The notes below the pieces were generated by a model. The model ran no database searches. It saw only the letters and a program-made list of their open reading frames with translations, and was not told the DNA's origin. The position numbers and the translations under genes are program-made. Below are positions 21,131 to 31,792 of a DNA stretch of 64,000 bases, piece after piece. Position 1 is the stretch's first letter. Each line of letters opens with the position of its first letter. This DNA is from Neoceratodus forsteri (Eukaryota > Chordata > Ceratodontiformes > Ceratodontidae), in NCBI GenBank assembly GCA_016271365.2, contig CM057451.1, positions 371,835,501 to 371,899,500 of the forward strand. The letters run 5' to 3'.

Positions 21131-22455
21131 TGTTCTTGACTGCCCTCCCTGCACCCATTTATGCCCCTCTACTCCTCACCCCTCTTCCCTCTCTCAAAGG
21201 TCGTTGTCTCACTGTACTTCCCTCATGTCCAAATTCCAGTTTGGTTTTCTCCCTTGCTACCTCAGCTCCCTTCTGTCTTGTCCTCCCCTTCTCCCTACCC
21301 CTCTGGTCTACTGACAGGCAGAGATACACACTCCCCTTCACGCCTCAGGTCAAGACCACTGAAGGACAGTTTATGGTCTAGCCTCCCCATATTTATCCAC
21401 TGAGCTTCCTCCCCTCCTGCTCAGAAAACCCTACTGCATGCCTACAGCTCCCATATCTGCTCCTGCACTAACCCCCACCCCATACTTGATAAGCACTAGC
21501 TGCCCACCCGTATACTTGCACCTAACTTCACTTTCTCCCCATTAGCCTACCTGAGGTGCTCTTGCTCCTTCCAGGCTAGTTGTCTTTCCAGCTGTTCTAG
21601 TACTTCCCTTGCCTTAGCTGACCCAATCTAGTACCCCTTTCAACTCAGGAGTTTACTAACCCTACTCTATTTTGTCACCAATCCTAAACTTCTCCACTTA
21701 AGTCTCTCCTATACATACTTATTAGTTTTAGTCTCATCTAAAAATCAATGCTGTAGCACAAAACTGCGCTCCTTATTACCACAATATTTTAAAAGCACTT
21801 CTTGCTTGTGATTTGATTTGTACAATTCTCATAATGTTTGTCTTTTGCAATTGTCTAACCTGTTACTGGTTTTTATTACACATTGTATAATTTTATGCTT
21901 TATGTACTTATTGTAGCCTTCCTTGGCGACTTGTACTGTGATGTTGGTACCCCACTACCCTCTCCCCCAGGACGCACTGGGAGATGAGCAATCTTGCTTG
22001 TTTGGTGTGCCTTTCCTGGTGAAACTTTTCAATAAATAAACACTTCTGCCAGATCACTGGTACGTAATCTATACCGGACACAGATTTTAGAAGTCTGGGG
22101 CTATGGGTCGATCATTAAAGAAAGTAGACAAATTCTCTCTCATCTTTTAATAGCATTCCTCCCTTCCTTTTCAAAGCAGTGCATTTCCTTTTTACTGTTG
22201 TGAGTTTCCTTTTCTTCTCTGTTCCACCCCACATGCTATAGCTATAACAGCCCAGGGACCAGAATTCAGTTTTTTTTCCCCACTTTCAAATTTTTCTCCT
22301 CTGTTAAAGTCGGCCCCTCCTTCTGCCCCTCTGTAAGTTCAGATACCATCAATACCAGAGCATCATAATTTGTCTCCACATGCTAGGGTTCCTGCCCTGG
22401 ACCATGTTAAATGAGTTAGTCAAGCCTTGTGTGTAGTGAGCAATCCTAATTAGAA
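21131..22455. other. Unassigned, probably LINE 3' sequence then unique intron
   Basis: Pyrimidine-rich to about 21700, then AT-rich. An AATAAATAAAC tract lies near 22030 and could be the 3' end of the LINE at 20830. From 22040 to 22455 I see only unique-looking sequence with T-runs. Confidence 0.35.
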
Positions 22456-22459
22456 ATGG

Positions 22460-22560
22460 TCATACCTGGGCTGGCCCAGTGGTGCTGTGGCATTGCTCTG
22501 CCACCTGGGAGACAGGGGTCACTTGAGACCCCCAAAATCCTGAACTTAAGCCTGCTTGGG
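22460..22560 (+). mobile_element. SINE fragment, tRNA-like head
   Basis: GGCCCAGTGGTGCTGTGGCA followed by CACCTGGGAGACAGGGGTCA resembles degenerate A- and B-boxes of a tRNA-derived SINE. There is no clear tail. Confidence 0.35.
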
Positions 22561-22839
22561 ACGAGGTATATTGCGAAGATGAAATGTGCCACTTTAGGGG
22601 TAGTTGGGTGTGCGCTGTTTGGCAGTGCTCAATCGCAAAACGGCAACCATAAAAGACCAGCTGACAAGTTTTTTGGGGTGAGAGAATGACTAATGGGGAA
22701 AAGACTAGAAAGAGAAATAATTAAAAACAAAGTCAGACTTGAAGACTTATGTTACCCTGCTCCATCAGAGTAGTTTTAGACAATACCTCCATAGGCAATT
22801 GGTATTTTGGAACAGTTATCAATATGTCTTTGCTTAAAA

Positions 22840-22847
22840 AACCTTAC
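22840..22847 (-). other. Splice donor of the AGO1-like exon
   Basis: On the minus strand GAGAGG is followed by GTAAGG, a good match to the consensus donor. The acceptor AG is at 22983-22984. Together they argue for a functional exon, not a processed pseudogene. Confidence 0.85.
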
Positions 22848-22982
22848 CCTCTCATTCTTGTCTGCACAGAACAGGCGTGTGTGATGTCGTTTCTGCACAA
22901 CAATGTATGTAATCCCTGGCTGGTAATCCTTCTCCAGTTTAATACAGGCATCTCGGATTGCTAGCAGCTCATAATGCAAAAT
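22848..22982 (-). CDS. AGO1: Argonaute (AGO1-like) internal exon, PIWI domain
   Basis: One host exon of 135 bp, 45 codons, phase 0 at both ends. On the minus strand an acceptor (pyrimidine-rich tract then CCCATACCAG) precedes [20 protein letters not shown]. The exon continues through [10 protein letters not shown] and [15 protein letters not shown], and a donor (AGG then GTAAGG) follows. There are no stops or frameshifts. Argonaute-1 binds small RNAs in RNA-induced silencing complexes; this segment lies in the PIWI domain. The residues [10 protein letters not shown] and CADKNER point to AGO1 rather than AGO2, AGO3 or AGO4, judged from memory. No neighbouring exon lies within 22.8 kb downstream or 41 kb upstream, so the introns are very large. 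Confidence 0.9.
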
Positions 22983-24564
22983 CTGGTATGGGCAGAAATT
23001 GAACACATTTGAGAATTTTAAGTCTTACTGTCTGGCATATACGGTGACTGAAAACAAATGAAAATTACATACTCACCATAATTCTTGATCTTCCAGGATA
23101 CCTTCACCATTCATCACTGCCGGGTACCAGCTGAAGGCGCAGGACTCCACGGGAGCGTACAGGTTTAAGATTTTAGAAGAGGGGAGCCAACGTCGGAGAC
23201 GGCTGTGCCCACGAGGCCAACAACTGACGTGGCGCTTGTGGAGTGGCCAGTAACTGATGCTGGCTCCCCAACCTCCTCAGTTCTGTCCGCAGGAGAAGAA
23301 GGAAATAAGAGAAAATAGAAGGATGGGGCAAGGTAGTCCAAGGAATAGGGAAAAGGAAAGGATGTAAAACCAAAAATAAGACCTGGCCACAGTATAAGAT
23401 TAGGTAAAGAGGGACAAGAGCGCTAATGGTCAGAGCAACTGGGCAGCCAGAAAGACAGAAAAGGATACAAGGAAAGAGAGCGGGAGAAGGAAGAGAGAGA
23501 CAGAGGACCCCCTGGAATTCAGACAAGAAAGTGTGACAGAAGTAGGCTTGTTCCTGTTCCAGGCCAGGAATAGAGGCATTTGTAGGAATTGTAACCTGGA
23601 GCACAGGTAGGCTGGGCCACAGAAGGTGCAGCTAAAGGATGGGTTGTAAGGAAAAAAGCAATTATCTGCAGCAATTATCTGAGCTTTATAAACAAATAAC
23701 TTGTCCGCTGGAAGCTCTCCAAGGGGGAAGCCAAGTTCTATTGTCCTATATTACCCAAGAATATAGGCAGAAAAAACCTGGAAGTCTGAAATCTGAAGAC
23801 AACCCAGGCAGAGGGAGATGAAACTAATTTGTAGAGGCAGAACAGAGAGCAGCACCTCTAACAAAACCGAGACAGGGATCCTGTCAAAAAAGAGCTTCAA
23901 CACAGGAGTTTTTCCTCTCTAAGTCGAGGATGCTAAATTCAAGGCTGGTGTGCAACAGTCTATAGGCCAGAAAGACCACATGGCATACTGAAATGGAGAT
24001 GGGTAACTACATAAAATACTTACGTACCCAAGATCCAGATCAGTGCAGCTCTGTCCCTGGAGGGAAGAAAAACAGCCCAATAGGCCAACAGCATTCCTCC
24101 AATTGTCAAGAAACGAAGGGGAGAGGGGGAAAAACTCCAGAGGCTAGGAGGACACCTCTAGACATCTCTTCCTCGCCCCCTCTCTCAGACAAAAACATGA
24201 AGAAAGGCTTTCCTCTGAAAATTTTTTTTTTTTTTTTTAAAAAGGAAACCAACGGTCTACTGAAAGCCAGACATACATGCTATAAGAATATCCAGGCATG
24301 TGTTATGAACCTCTTCTGTAGACATTTAGGAAGAGAAGGAAATAAGGCAAGAGTGCCATGCACAGTTGCCTTCCCCCTTGGGATACGGAAGATAAGTCCT
24401 GTGGGAAAGAAGATATAAATATCCCCTTTTTTTTCTTAGTGTGAGGAAGAATTTCCATCAGGAAGTGCTAGCTGCTAACAAGCACTCCCCTTTAGGTATA
24501 AAAGGGGGAAGGCAAGAGGGAGGGAGGCATTGCCCAGAAGCCTGGCAGTGAGAGAAAGGTGGGC

Positions 24565-24680
24565 AGGTAGCAGTGATAAATGGTGAAGAGATCCTGGAAG
24601 ATCAAGAATTACAGTGCGTACATCATTTTCATATCTTCCAAGAATCAATCTTCACCAGTCATCACTGGTGGGTGAGTACC
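24565..24680 (-). repeat. DIRS internal complementary region
   Basis: GATAAATGGTGAAGAG, GATCAAGAATTACAGTGCGT, TTTTCATATCTTCC and CTTCACCAGTCATCACTGG follow in order. This is the joined-tip layout, with CAT at the junction and ATG at the left tip (23058-23060). Confidence 0.8.
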
Positions 24681-24689
24681 AAGTTGCCA

Positions 24690-25075
24690 CCCTCGGCAGT
24701 GCTGGTACACCCTGAGGGAAATTTTCCCTCAGCCTCCTGTGGGGGAAACACAAAAGGAGAGAGTCTCTTATGGGGTCTGGTGGGACCAGAAACTGTTCAG
24801 GGGCAGGACGACGCTTCCGTGACCTGGGAGAAGGAAGACGCCCTGACAAGTCACGCTTCTCCCTGAGAGAAAAGAGATGGGCTCCCCAGAACCGTGAGGC
24901 AATCACCCTACACCTGGCCAAGGGTGATAACTACAAGAGACAAAGCCATGCCGCCCACTGAATGCAGACTGTAGTTCCCACCAGCCTTGAAGCTACCTCA
25001 CTGGCATCGCAAGATGCCCTTGTCTTGTGTCTCGCTAGCTGCTGGCCCTGGGTGGAAAGGCGAATGGCTCGCCAG
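24690..25075 (-). pseudogene. DIRS gag C-terminal part (left of insertion)
   Basis: The frame 24921-24652 includes ARCRVIASRFWGAHLFSLRE with the F.G.HLF motif, and the AS.D..EA..LVG.T-like region is at 24960-25010. The sequence stops at the hAT-like insertion in the codons after CTGGCGAGC (minus strand) and resumes at 28658. Confidence 0.65.
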
Positions 25076-25419
25076 CAGGTCTCCAGATAAGATTTTTTGA
25101 GATGAGTACTGTACTCCTCATTTTGAAAGTGAGGTGAGTAAAACCAAATTCAGATGAGTACATTTTTAAAAACAATGTAGTTTTTTTTTTCTAGAGAAGA
25201 ACGGATCAGGTGCCAACAATGCCCCAGATAATAATGGCAGGCAGGAGTAATTTACTCACCAGTTTTAAAATAAAACTGGCAAGCATACGAATGCTGTAAA
25301 TCTGGAAAAAACTGCTCCATTTGAATTACCAGTTATGATATGAAGCACTGTTCTATGGATCATGGCTGTGACAGGGTTGAATAAGGCCCTGGCCCACCTG
25401 TTATGCAGAAAGAGTTTAA

Positions 25420-26241
25420 ATGCAAGGATCTGTTCTATCCTCTCCACTCCTTTTCTGTCTCTTCTCTGTCTGCGTAACCAAAGTTTCTTGTGACATCCTA
25501 CCCATAGACGTACAGCTTTGGGTAAAAGAATACCAACCAGAAAGTGGGGAAAAGGCGGTTTATTTGGCTGAAGACTACCAAATGGCCAAACAGATGCCAC
25601 AACAGCAAGGTATCAGCCAAGCACTGGTAAGACACACTTTTTCCCATTTAAACTCCAAGTCTGATAAGAACTCTGGTGGGGGTAAATCTGCACCCAAATA
25701 CTTTCTTTGCTACAACTGTAATAAGCAAGGGTATATTGCAATAAATTGCCGTAGTAAGAAGAGTGACACTGGAGCAGATTTGTTCTTAGCAAATTGGGGC
25801 AATCACTTAACAGATTTAAAGGTGGGAGATGAGACTATGAAAGGACTTAAAGATTCAGGAAGCAGACAGACACTAGTGCATACTGAAGTGCTGGGAAAAT
25901 AATGCCCAAAAGGATCAGGTACTGGTGTCATCTGCATCCACAGGGACACTCGATACTATCCCACCAGTCAAGTGACTCTGACTATTAATGGGATGTTGCA
26001 CCAAATGAAAGTGGGGATAGTACCCAAGTTGCCTGTACCTGTGATTATTGGAAATGACTTTCCAGGATTTACTGAGTTAATCAAAGAGTTAGTAAATCCT
26101 GATGTTTCAGCAGCCGTAGTGACAAGAGCTCATGCAAAGAAATCTCAGATGGTGGGGACTCTTTTTCCTTTCGGTGACTTTGATGTGGACTTGTTTGAGC
26201 CCAGCTCCAAGACCCAGAAGTCCAAGAAAGACGACGCCTGA
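25420..26241 (+). pseudogene. LTR element gag C-terminus (SCAN-like) and protease
   Basis: Two blocks lie in one frame, separated by a stop near 25900. PIDVQLWVKEYQPESGEKAV then YLAEDY resembles the second half of the SCAN domain, which is thought to derive from a Gmr1-like gag. Next is a zinc knuckle, CYNCNKQGYIAINC, where the expected His is Tyr. The protease follows: a DSG active-site triplet in KDSGSRQTLV, and VPVIIGNDFPGF near its C-terminus. The N-terminal half of gag is missing, so the frame at 25420 opens inside LTR sequence. Confidence 0.7.
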
Positions 26242-26369
26242 AGAAACAGTGGTAACAAAAGACTGATGGACATAAGGGGTTAACATATGAAAAAGCTGAA
26301 ACCAAACTGATCACTGATTGTGAATTTCTTTTAGAACAAGCTAACAATTTTCCTCTCCAGGGTTATTTT

Positions 26370-26790
26370 AAGCAGTTGGGAGTGAAACCAAAACAGGGTG
26401 AACCTATGTTTAAAAAATGTAATGGGCTACTGTACAGAGTTTGGGTGAAACCTCAGACACAGGACCAGATAGAACAATTGGTTATACCACAAAAGTATAG
26501 ATATGAGTTGTTACAGATAGCACATGATAGTCCTATGGCTGGTCACTCGGGGAGAGATCACACCCTTGTCAGATTGCTGTACAGATTTTAGTGGCCTAGA
26601 ATTCATGAAGATGTTGCTACCAATTGCAGTTTTTGTGCTGAATGTCAGAAAGTAGCCCCAGTGACTAAAAAAAGACAAGATGCCCCTGGTGCCCCTACCC
26701 TTGACAGATGTGCTTTTTGAGAGAATTGCAATGGATGTGGCTGGCCCCTTAGACAAAGTAAAAAGGGTAATCAATTAATTTTGGTTACTG
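26370..26790 (+). pseudogene. LTR element integrase, N-terminal part only
   Basis: The frame 26376-26591 has the zinc-binding start of integrase (AHDSPMAGHSGRDHTL; the Cys pair CSFCAEC follows after a stop). Next comes the beginning of the catalytic core, AMDVAGPLDKVK, with the first catalytic Asp. The core then stops abruptly at about 26790 and RT sequence begins, so the second Asp and the Glu are absent. Confidence 0.75.
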
Positions 26791-27142
26791 TGCCATGTAC
26801 CTGGATGATGTCATGATGTACAGTCCAGACTGGGAAAGCCACCTGGAACACCTACGAGCAGTTATCCAATCGATCAAAAAGGCAGGTCTGACAATTAATC
26901 CTACCAAGTGTGCATTGGGCATGCAGGAAACCAGATATTTGGGCTATGTTTTGGGAAATGGAGAAGTCAAGCCAGAGGTTTCCAAGAAAGAAGCTGCAGC
27001 TAACAGTCCTGTCCCCAAAACCAAGAAACATGTAAGGTCATTTTTAGGGCTGGCTGGTTATTATCAGAGATTTGTTCCCAGCTTTGCCGAGTTAGCTACT
27101 CTCCTCACTGAAATAACAAAGAAACGGTTCCCGAATATGTGA
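26790..27142 (+). pseudogene. LTR element reverse transcriptase, C-terminal half
   Basis: It opens at MYLDDVMMYS, the polymerase YxDD box, then LEHLRAVIQSIKKAGLTINP, the TRYLGYVLGNGEVKPE block and VRSFLGLAGYYQRFVPSFAE, all typical of Ty3/Gypsy RT. The palm sequence before the YLDD box is missing, which points to a deletion that fused integrase to RT. Confidence 0.85.
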
Positions 27143-27610
27143 AATGGACCCCAGAGTGTGACGAGGTGTTTTGGTCCACTAAGGCTGCATTATTTTCAGC
27201 CCCTGTTTTGAGAAGCCCAGACTTTGAGAAAACATTTCTGTTAGACTGATGCATCCGAGGAAGGCCTAGGTGCAGTCTTGAGTCAGGATATAGATGGGAA
27301 AGAACATCCTATTCTATACATAAGTAGGAAATTGCACGACAGAGAGAAAAGGTACTCTACCATTGAAAAGGAATGCCTTGAGGCAAAGTGGCCATGGAGT
27401 CCCTTGAATTTTACCTACTAGGAGCTGACTTTGTATTCATAGCAGATCACAATTCTCTCTGTTGGCTTAGCCAAATGAAGGACAGAAATTCCAGAATCAC
27501 ACGGTGGTACCTGGCACTATAGCCATTTAAAGTGATGCCAAATCTGGGAAGAGAATGTCAATGCTGATTTTCCGTCACGATATGGCTCAGGAATTGAGAA
27601 TTCCGAAGGT
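27143..27610 (+). pseudogene. LTR element RNase H (broken)
   Basis: It continues from RT in shifted frames: [20 protein letters not shown] near 27190, the region for [14 protein letters not shown] just after, then [20 protein letters not shown] near 27400. Stops interrupt it several times. No integrase follows; only about 160 bp separates it from the 3' LTR. Confidence 0.75.
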
Positions 27611-27766
27611 TGAAAAAACAAAAATGTGTGAGTTTAAATTTCTCTGTTTGCTGTACTGCATATGCACTGAACTGTAAAGGTTATAAGCTAGTGTTAGATG
27701 GAAATTTAATAGAACGTTTTGGAAACCTGTTTTTGTAAAACAGTTTCCCTCTTAAAGAGTGGGGTA

Positions 27767-28533
27767 TGTGACAGGGTTGAATAAGGCCCTACCCCATTTG
27801 TTATGCAGAAAGAGTTTAAATGCCAGGATCTGTTCTATCCTATCCTTTTCTGTCTCACCTCTGTCTGGTTGAGCAACCAAATTTTCTTGTGAGATCTATG
27901 AACTGATCACTCCGATGGGTTCGCAATTCTCTGCCTCTCACTAGCTCTCTGCCATCCCTTGCTATTTCTGTCTTTTCTTCCCCCTTGCATATGTGTGAGT
28001 ATAAAAACATATGTGAATCTTTATGTGAAAAAGTCACAGGTACTGGGATCCCTTTGTTTAAAACTGTATATAGTTATACTGTTGAAATGATTGCAAAAAG
28101 CTATTTGGAACTCAAGGGGTTAAGATGAGATGCAGTTTTTAAGCCCTTTGCAGAGCTGTCAAGAGGAGGTCAGTTCTGGGACACCATGTACTGTTTTGCT
28201 GCACCTGAAAGGAACGAAACTACTGACAAGAACACTCTGTAAACTGACAAGAACATTCTGTGAGAAGCAGGATGTCAACGAGGCAAAGACTTGTTATAAA
28301 AAGAGCAGCAATGGCTTTTGCTAGAGAGACAAGGAGAGTTAAAGATGGAGAGACAAACTTGGAATTAAGAGATACCCTCAGAAGAAGGACTTGGTTTTCT
28401 GTGTTTATACTGCCTTTGTAAACAGTTATATCGAATAATTTTTATTTTGCTGTTATTGAGAAAAATAAAATGCTATATGCAAATTTTGAAACTGCTCCTC
28501 ATTTTCCTATGCTTCCTGACCTGTGCCTCGACA
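27767..28533 (+). repeat. 3' LTR (767 bp)
   Basis: TGTGACAGGGTTGAATAAG at the start, a purine-rich tract just upstream, and AAAATAAAATGCTATATG near the end as a possible polyadenylation signal. The end is close to CTCGACA, possibly a few bases further. Other copies begin at 12183, 25367 (truncated) and 52863. Confidence 0.8.
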
Positions 28534-28657
28534 ACTGTGGCGCATTTACAAATGCTGGGTGAGTACTGGTACTTATTAAAAAAAAAAAACTCTGAAGAGT
28601 ATTTCCTAAAATGAGGTGAGTAAAAATAGGTCGGTACTCACCTTATCTGGTGCCCTG

Positions 28658-30755
28658 CTTGCCGGGTTGCCTCACTATCAGGTGTGGATGCTAGGAGTTG
28701 CCCCAGCATTGCCAACAGGTACCTAGCAAAGGCTGCCTGGATACTGAGCAAAAGGAGCGATGCCGAGAAGACCCTTCTACCCCAGCGGTTGAACTCAGCC
28801 TAGTGACACTCTGAGGGTTGGTCGAGCCTTGGGCAACGATGCCCATAAGGGGTGTCAAGGAGCTCCATTCCCGAAGAGGGGTGGGGCATAGCACCTGGAG
28901 ACCCCATGGGGGTGCAATACCTGTGCCAGAAGTCCCTTGGGGCTGTAGAAGGGGCAAAGGGATGGTACCAAATGTTGTGCAACCCCTCTGCAAAAGGCCA
29001 GGCTACAGAGGGATAACCGTGGAGTCTGAGCTGTAATCCCCCAGCAATGGCATAGTCTTACCAGCAGGACTGCAGGCTACGAAAGGGGATTTATGCATGT
29101 CCTCTAGCATCCCTGCAAGGAAATGCTGATATCTAGTGAGCTCAGTGTCAGAGGAATTGTGGACTAAGAAATCCTCTTCCTTAGTAGAGGAAGACATGGA
29201 AGAAAAAATAACTCGTCTCAGGGGACGGCGGTGCAGGGGGTTCATAACGAAACATAACCTCAGCCAGGGCCCTAAGGTACCTGGGAAAAGCACCCCGCCA
29301 CAGCCCTGAATTCTTCTCTGGTCATGGTGCCAGCAGGACCAGAAAAACCTAGGAGATGGGGGAGGCGGAAGAGGAGGGTCATGGTAGACCATACTAGGAC
29401 CTCTGCCAAAGCTTCTGAAATGCACAGTGGACCCCTCCCGAAGAAAGGGGCTGAGCAACTCGGGCACCTCAAGACACCCAAAAGTGGCGGGATGAAAAGG
29501 GCGTAGCCCTTCAGGAACCCCCAAGAGAGGAGATTGAAGCCGTTCACATCCCGCAGGATGGCCCCTATCCCCACCTACTGCAGTGTGTGCCAGATCTTTG
29601 GGAGAAGTAAGGTCTGGGACCGCACTGCAGCCCCTCTCGGAGCCTTCCCCAGTTCCAGGAGTGGAACGCCATGGAAGACCTGACCTCCCAACCCCGTATC
29701 AGTGGACATGGCCCGGCACCTCGGAGAGGACCTAAGGGTCAAGGGTGAGCCAGAAGGCTGGAGGGTAGCAGACCCGACACCACGTTGTCAGGACATGACC
29801 CGGCACCACCAACGGTTCCCTAGTCAGAAACGGCACTGACTGTGGCACCAGAATCCAACCCCGCAACAGAGGTTGAACCAGATTTCAACCCGGTACTGGA
29901 TCTGGCACTGCCACCTCCTCTAGCACCGAAACTGGCACCAACAGTGTCCCTGGTACTGCAAGGGGTGCCGTGGGACACAGAAGAGGCGTCACCAAGGCCC
30001 ATGCCGAGAAGGGAGCTCCGGGGCCCCCCAGGTCGCAAAAGCCTGGAACTAGGCCCGAAGAGTCCAGGGACTCTGAGGAGCTGGGCTGCCAATCGGGGTC
30101 ATCCCGATCATCATCCTGATTTGGAGGATGAGCTCAGGGAGTTCTCCAACTGGGCAACCCCCTGGACCCTCCTACAGCCATAAGCGGCAGAAGAAGGTGA
30201 CCTAGACGCACAGCTGGTGCCACCTCACTCACTAGCACTGGGGGTGGTGCCAGGAGCTAAAGCAGCACCAGGCCACACTGCCGAGGGGTCCACTGACATA
30301 GGTCGAGCATGCAGCTGCAACCCCACAGCCGAGGATGTCTGGGCCTCCGAGGATGCACCGGACTGTGAGGGTGCTCAACTGACCCCCCCCGGAGGTCAGC
30401 TGTCCACTTCACCCCTTGTGCAGACCCCCAGTCCAGCGAGACCAGGACAAGTAGAGGCTTGCTCTCCCTCAGTATGGATAGTACCAGGGAGAGGCCCAGG
30501 GACCTGATCTTGGCGTTTTGGGTGTGGCGCCACCCTCCAAAAGATGGGGGGGGGGGCTCCCCAACTTTGCTGTGCGGAACTGCAGTGTGTGGTAATCCAC
30601 AGAAAAACAGGCATCACACGCGTCAATATCATGGGGCGGACCCAGACAGATAAAACAGTGAGCATGATGGATATGGGATTGCCACAGGGGAACTGACGTA
30701 CTGGGGCAATCCCTGCCTTGGACTTGCCAGACATTTTAGGCCCCAAACCAGACAT
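28658..30755 (-). pseudogene. DIRS gag-like ORF1 (right of insertion)
   Basis: The start is ATG 30755 in the shared CCAGACATGAT context. The N-terminal Cys region (about 30700-30600) is frameshifted. The middle (29820-29960) again has Gly/Ala/Val/Thr short repeats. Frames at 29524-29003 and 28993-28691 hold the later part. It resumes across the hAT-like insertion at 25075. It is decayed. Confidence 0.6.
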
Positions 30756-30949
30756 GATCACCTGATGGAATGCAAAAAAATAAACAGCAAAGCACTCAAT
30801 GCTGAATTGAAGGGGAACAAAGAAATAGGTGGAAAAACGATGCAGAGTAACAAATAGTGTAGAAAAACACTGACAGCGTCAAGTGAACAGATGCTGAACA
30901 GAACTGCGCAGTATCTTCTGTTGATGCTCCTACAAAGTGATGCTGCCTT

Positions 30950-31165
30950 GACGCGGGGAAAAACAGAACTGAGGAGGTTGGGGAGCCGGCGTTAGTTACT
31001 GGCCAATCTGCGAACACCACTTCAGACGTCTGTCTCATGGGTGTCACCGTCTCTGACCTCGGCTCCCCTCCTCTAAAATCTTAAAAGCTATATGCTCCTG
31101 TGGAGTCATGCGCCTTTGGCTGGTACCCACCAGTGATGAACGGTGAAGATTGATCCTTCCAAGAT
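30950..31165 (-). repeat. DIRS 5' terminal inverted repeat
   Basis: Reverse complement of 23058-23320: ACAGAACTGAGGAGGTTGGG, AGTTACTGGCCAA, CTCTGACCTCGGCTCCCCTC, TTTGGCTGGTACCCACC, GTGATGAACGGTGAAGATTG. Confidence 0.8.
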
Positions 31166-31189
31166 CAGCTATTTCATTTACAGTTACTA

Positions 31190-31790
31190 TACGAGGAGGA
31201 TGTCATCCCAGTTAAGGTCCATTCATCTATCTGACCCCGACTGGGGTTCCCCGTTATCACTGAGCTCTTTGATATAAACCTAAATTCAGTAAAAGTCCCC
31301 ACAGGGTGGAAGGGTAATCTGGAAGAACTCATCCACAAAAACAGACAGCAGAGCATACTCCAATAACTATTGTCCATTATTATTCTTGCTCATGTCTTTG
31401 GTCGTTTTCTTCTCTCTAATGATCAAAGACAGAGACTAATAACACTGTTAATGATGAACAATCTGGTTTCCAAAGTTTACACAATACAGCTGACAACTGT
31501 TTTACTCTCATGTTCCTCACAGATAAATAAATCAGGTTTCTTAAATTAAGATTATTTGTTACCAAAATGTATTCAAGATCTGCATTTGATCTGATAAGCC
31601 ATGGGATTATGTGGGATACATTAATAAACTATATCTCAATCATTTAGCTCTCTGAGGGAAAGCCAGTGAGATAGCTGGGTTAAAATCTGTGTTGCATCAG
31701 TCAAGGGAATTTCAGAAATTACTGATCTAAAGCATGGAGTTAGGCAGAGAAGCATCCTGAATCCTAAATGTTTCAATATATTTGTTAACT
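31190..31790 (+). mobile_element. LINE reverse transcriptase fragment (decayed)
   Basis: Scattered frames give an RT-like series: VPTGWKGNLEELIHKN (start of RT), then EQSGF (EQ.GFR block), SAFDLISHGIMWDTLIN (AFD..H.L.W motif), then a region like GVRQGSILNP. The order matches LINE RT. The family is uncertain. Confidence 0.5.
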
Positions 31791-31792
31791 AT

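Larger units (their letters stand above)
25367..28533 (+). mobile_element. Gypsy-class LTR retrotransposon, Gmr1-like domain order
   Basis: The 5' LTR remnant (25367-about 25495) starts TGTGACAGGG. The full 3' LTR is 27767-28533 and ends near CTCGACA. Internal order on the plus strand is gag C-terminus, protease, integrase start, RT, RNase H, then a purine-rich tract (AAAGAGTGGGG) directly before the 3' LTR. Integrase before RT is not the usual Ty3/Gypsy order but is the order reported for Gmr1-type elements. Most of the 5' LTR, the primer-binding site and part of gag are deleted, and frames are broken. It sits inside the hAT-like element. Confidence 0.8.
25076..28657. mobile_element. hAT-like short transposon, split by an LTR element
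   Basis: The 5' part (25076-25366) and the 3' part (28534-28657) together match the whole of 17585-18026, including the CAG...GATAAG tips. Its flanks CTCGCCAG (25068-25075) and CTTGCCGG (28658-28665) match at six of eight positions, fitting a decayed 8-bp target duplication inside gag. Between the two parts sits the LTR retrotransposon at 25367-28533. Confidence 0.8.
23058..31165 (-). mobile_element. Gag-only DIRS element with nested insertions
   Basis: Both tips are visible: the left starts ATGAAAATTACATACTCACC (23058) and the right ends ATCCTTCCAAGAT (31165). Without the insertion at 25076-28657 it is about 4.5 kb. Order on the minus strand: 5' terminal repeat (30950-31165), gag (30755-about 24690, split), ICR (24565-24680), spacer with no frame of note, 3' terminal repeat (23058-23320). 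RT and recombinase are absent, as in three other elements. The long spacer 23320-24560 is A/G-rich and I recognise nothing in it. Confidence 0.8.

Noticed and set aside
22776..23006. An Argonaute retropseudogene or longer 76-residue coding frame
   Set aside because: Homology stops exactly at consensus splice sites at both ends, as in a genuine exon. A processed copy would continue into neighbouring exons. The extra residues of the frame are intronic.
23172..23604. A 143-residue minus-strand protein in the DIRS spacer
   Set aside because: It lies in the terminal repeat and the A/G-rich spacer, is Ser/Leu/Pro-rich by composition, and has no counterpart in the spacer of the other gag-only elements.
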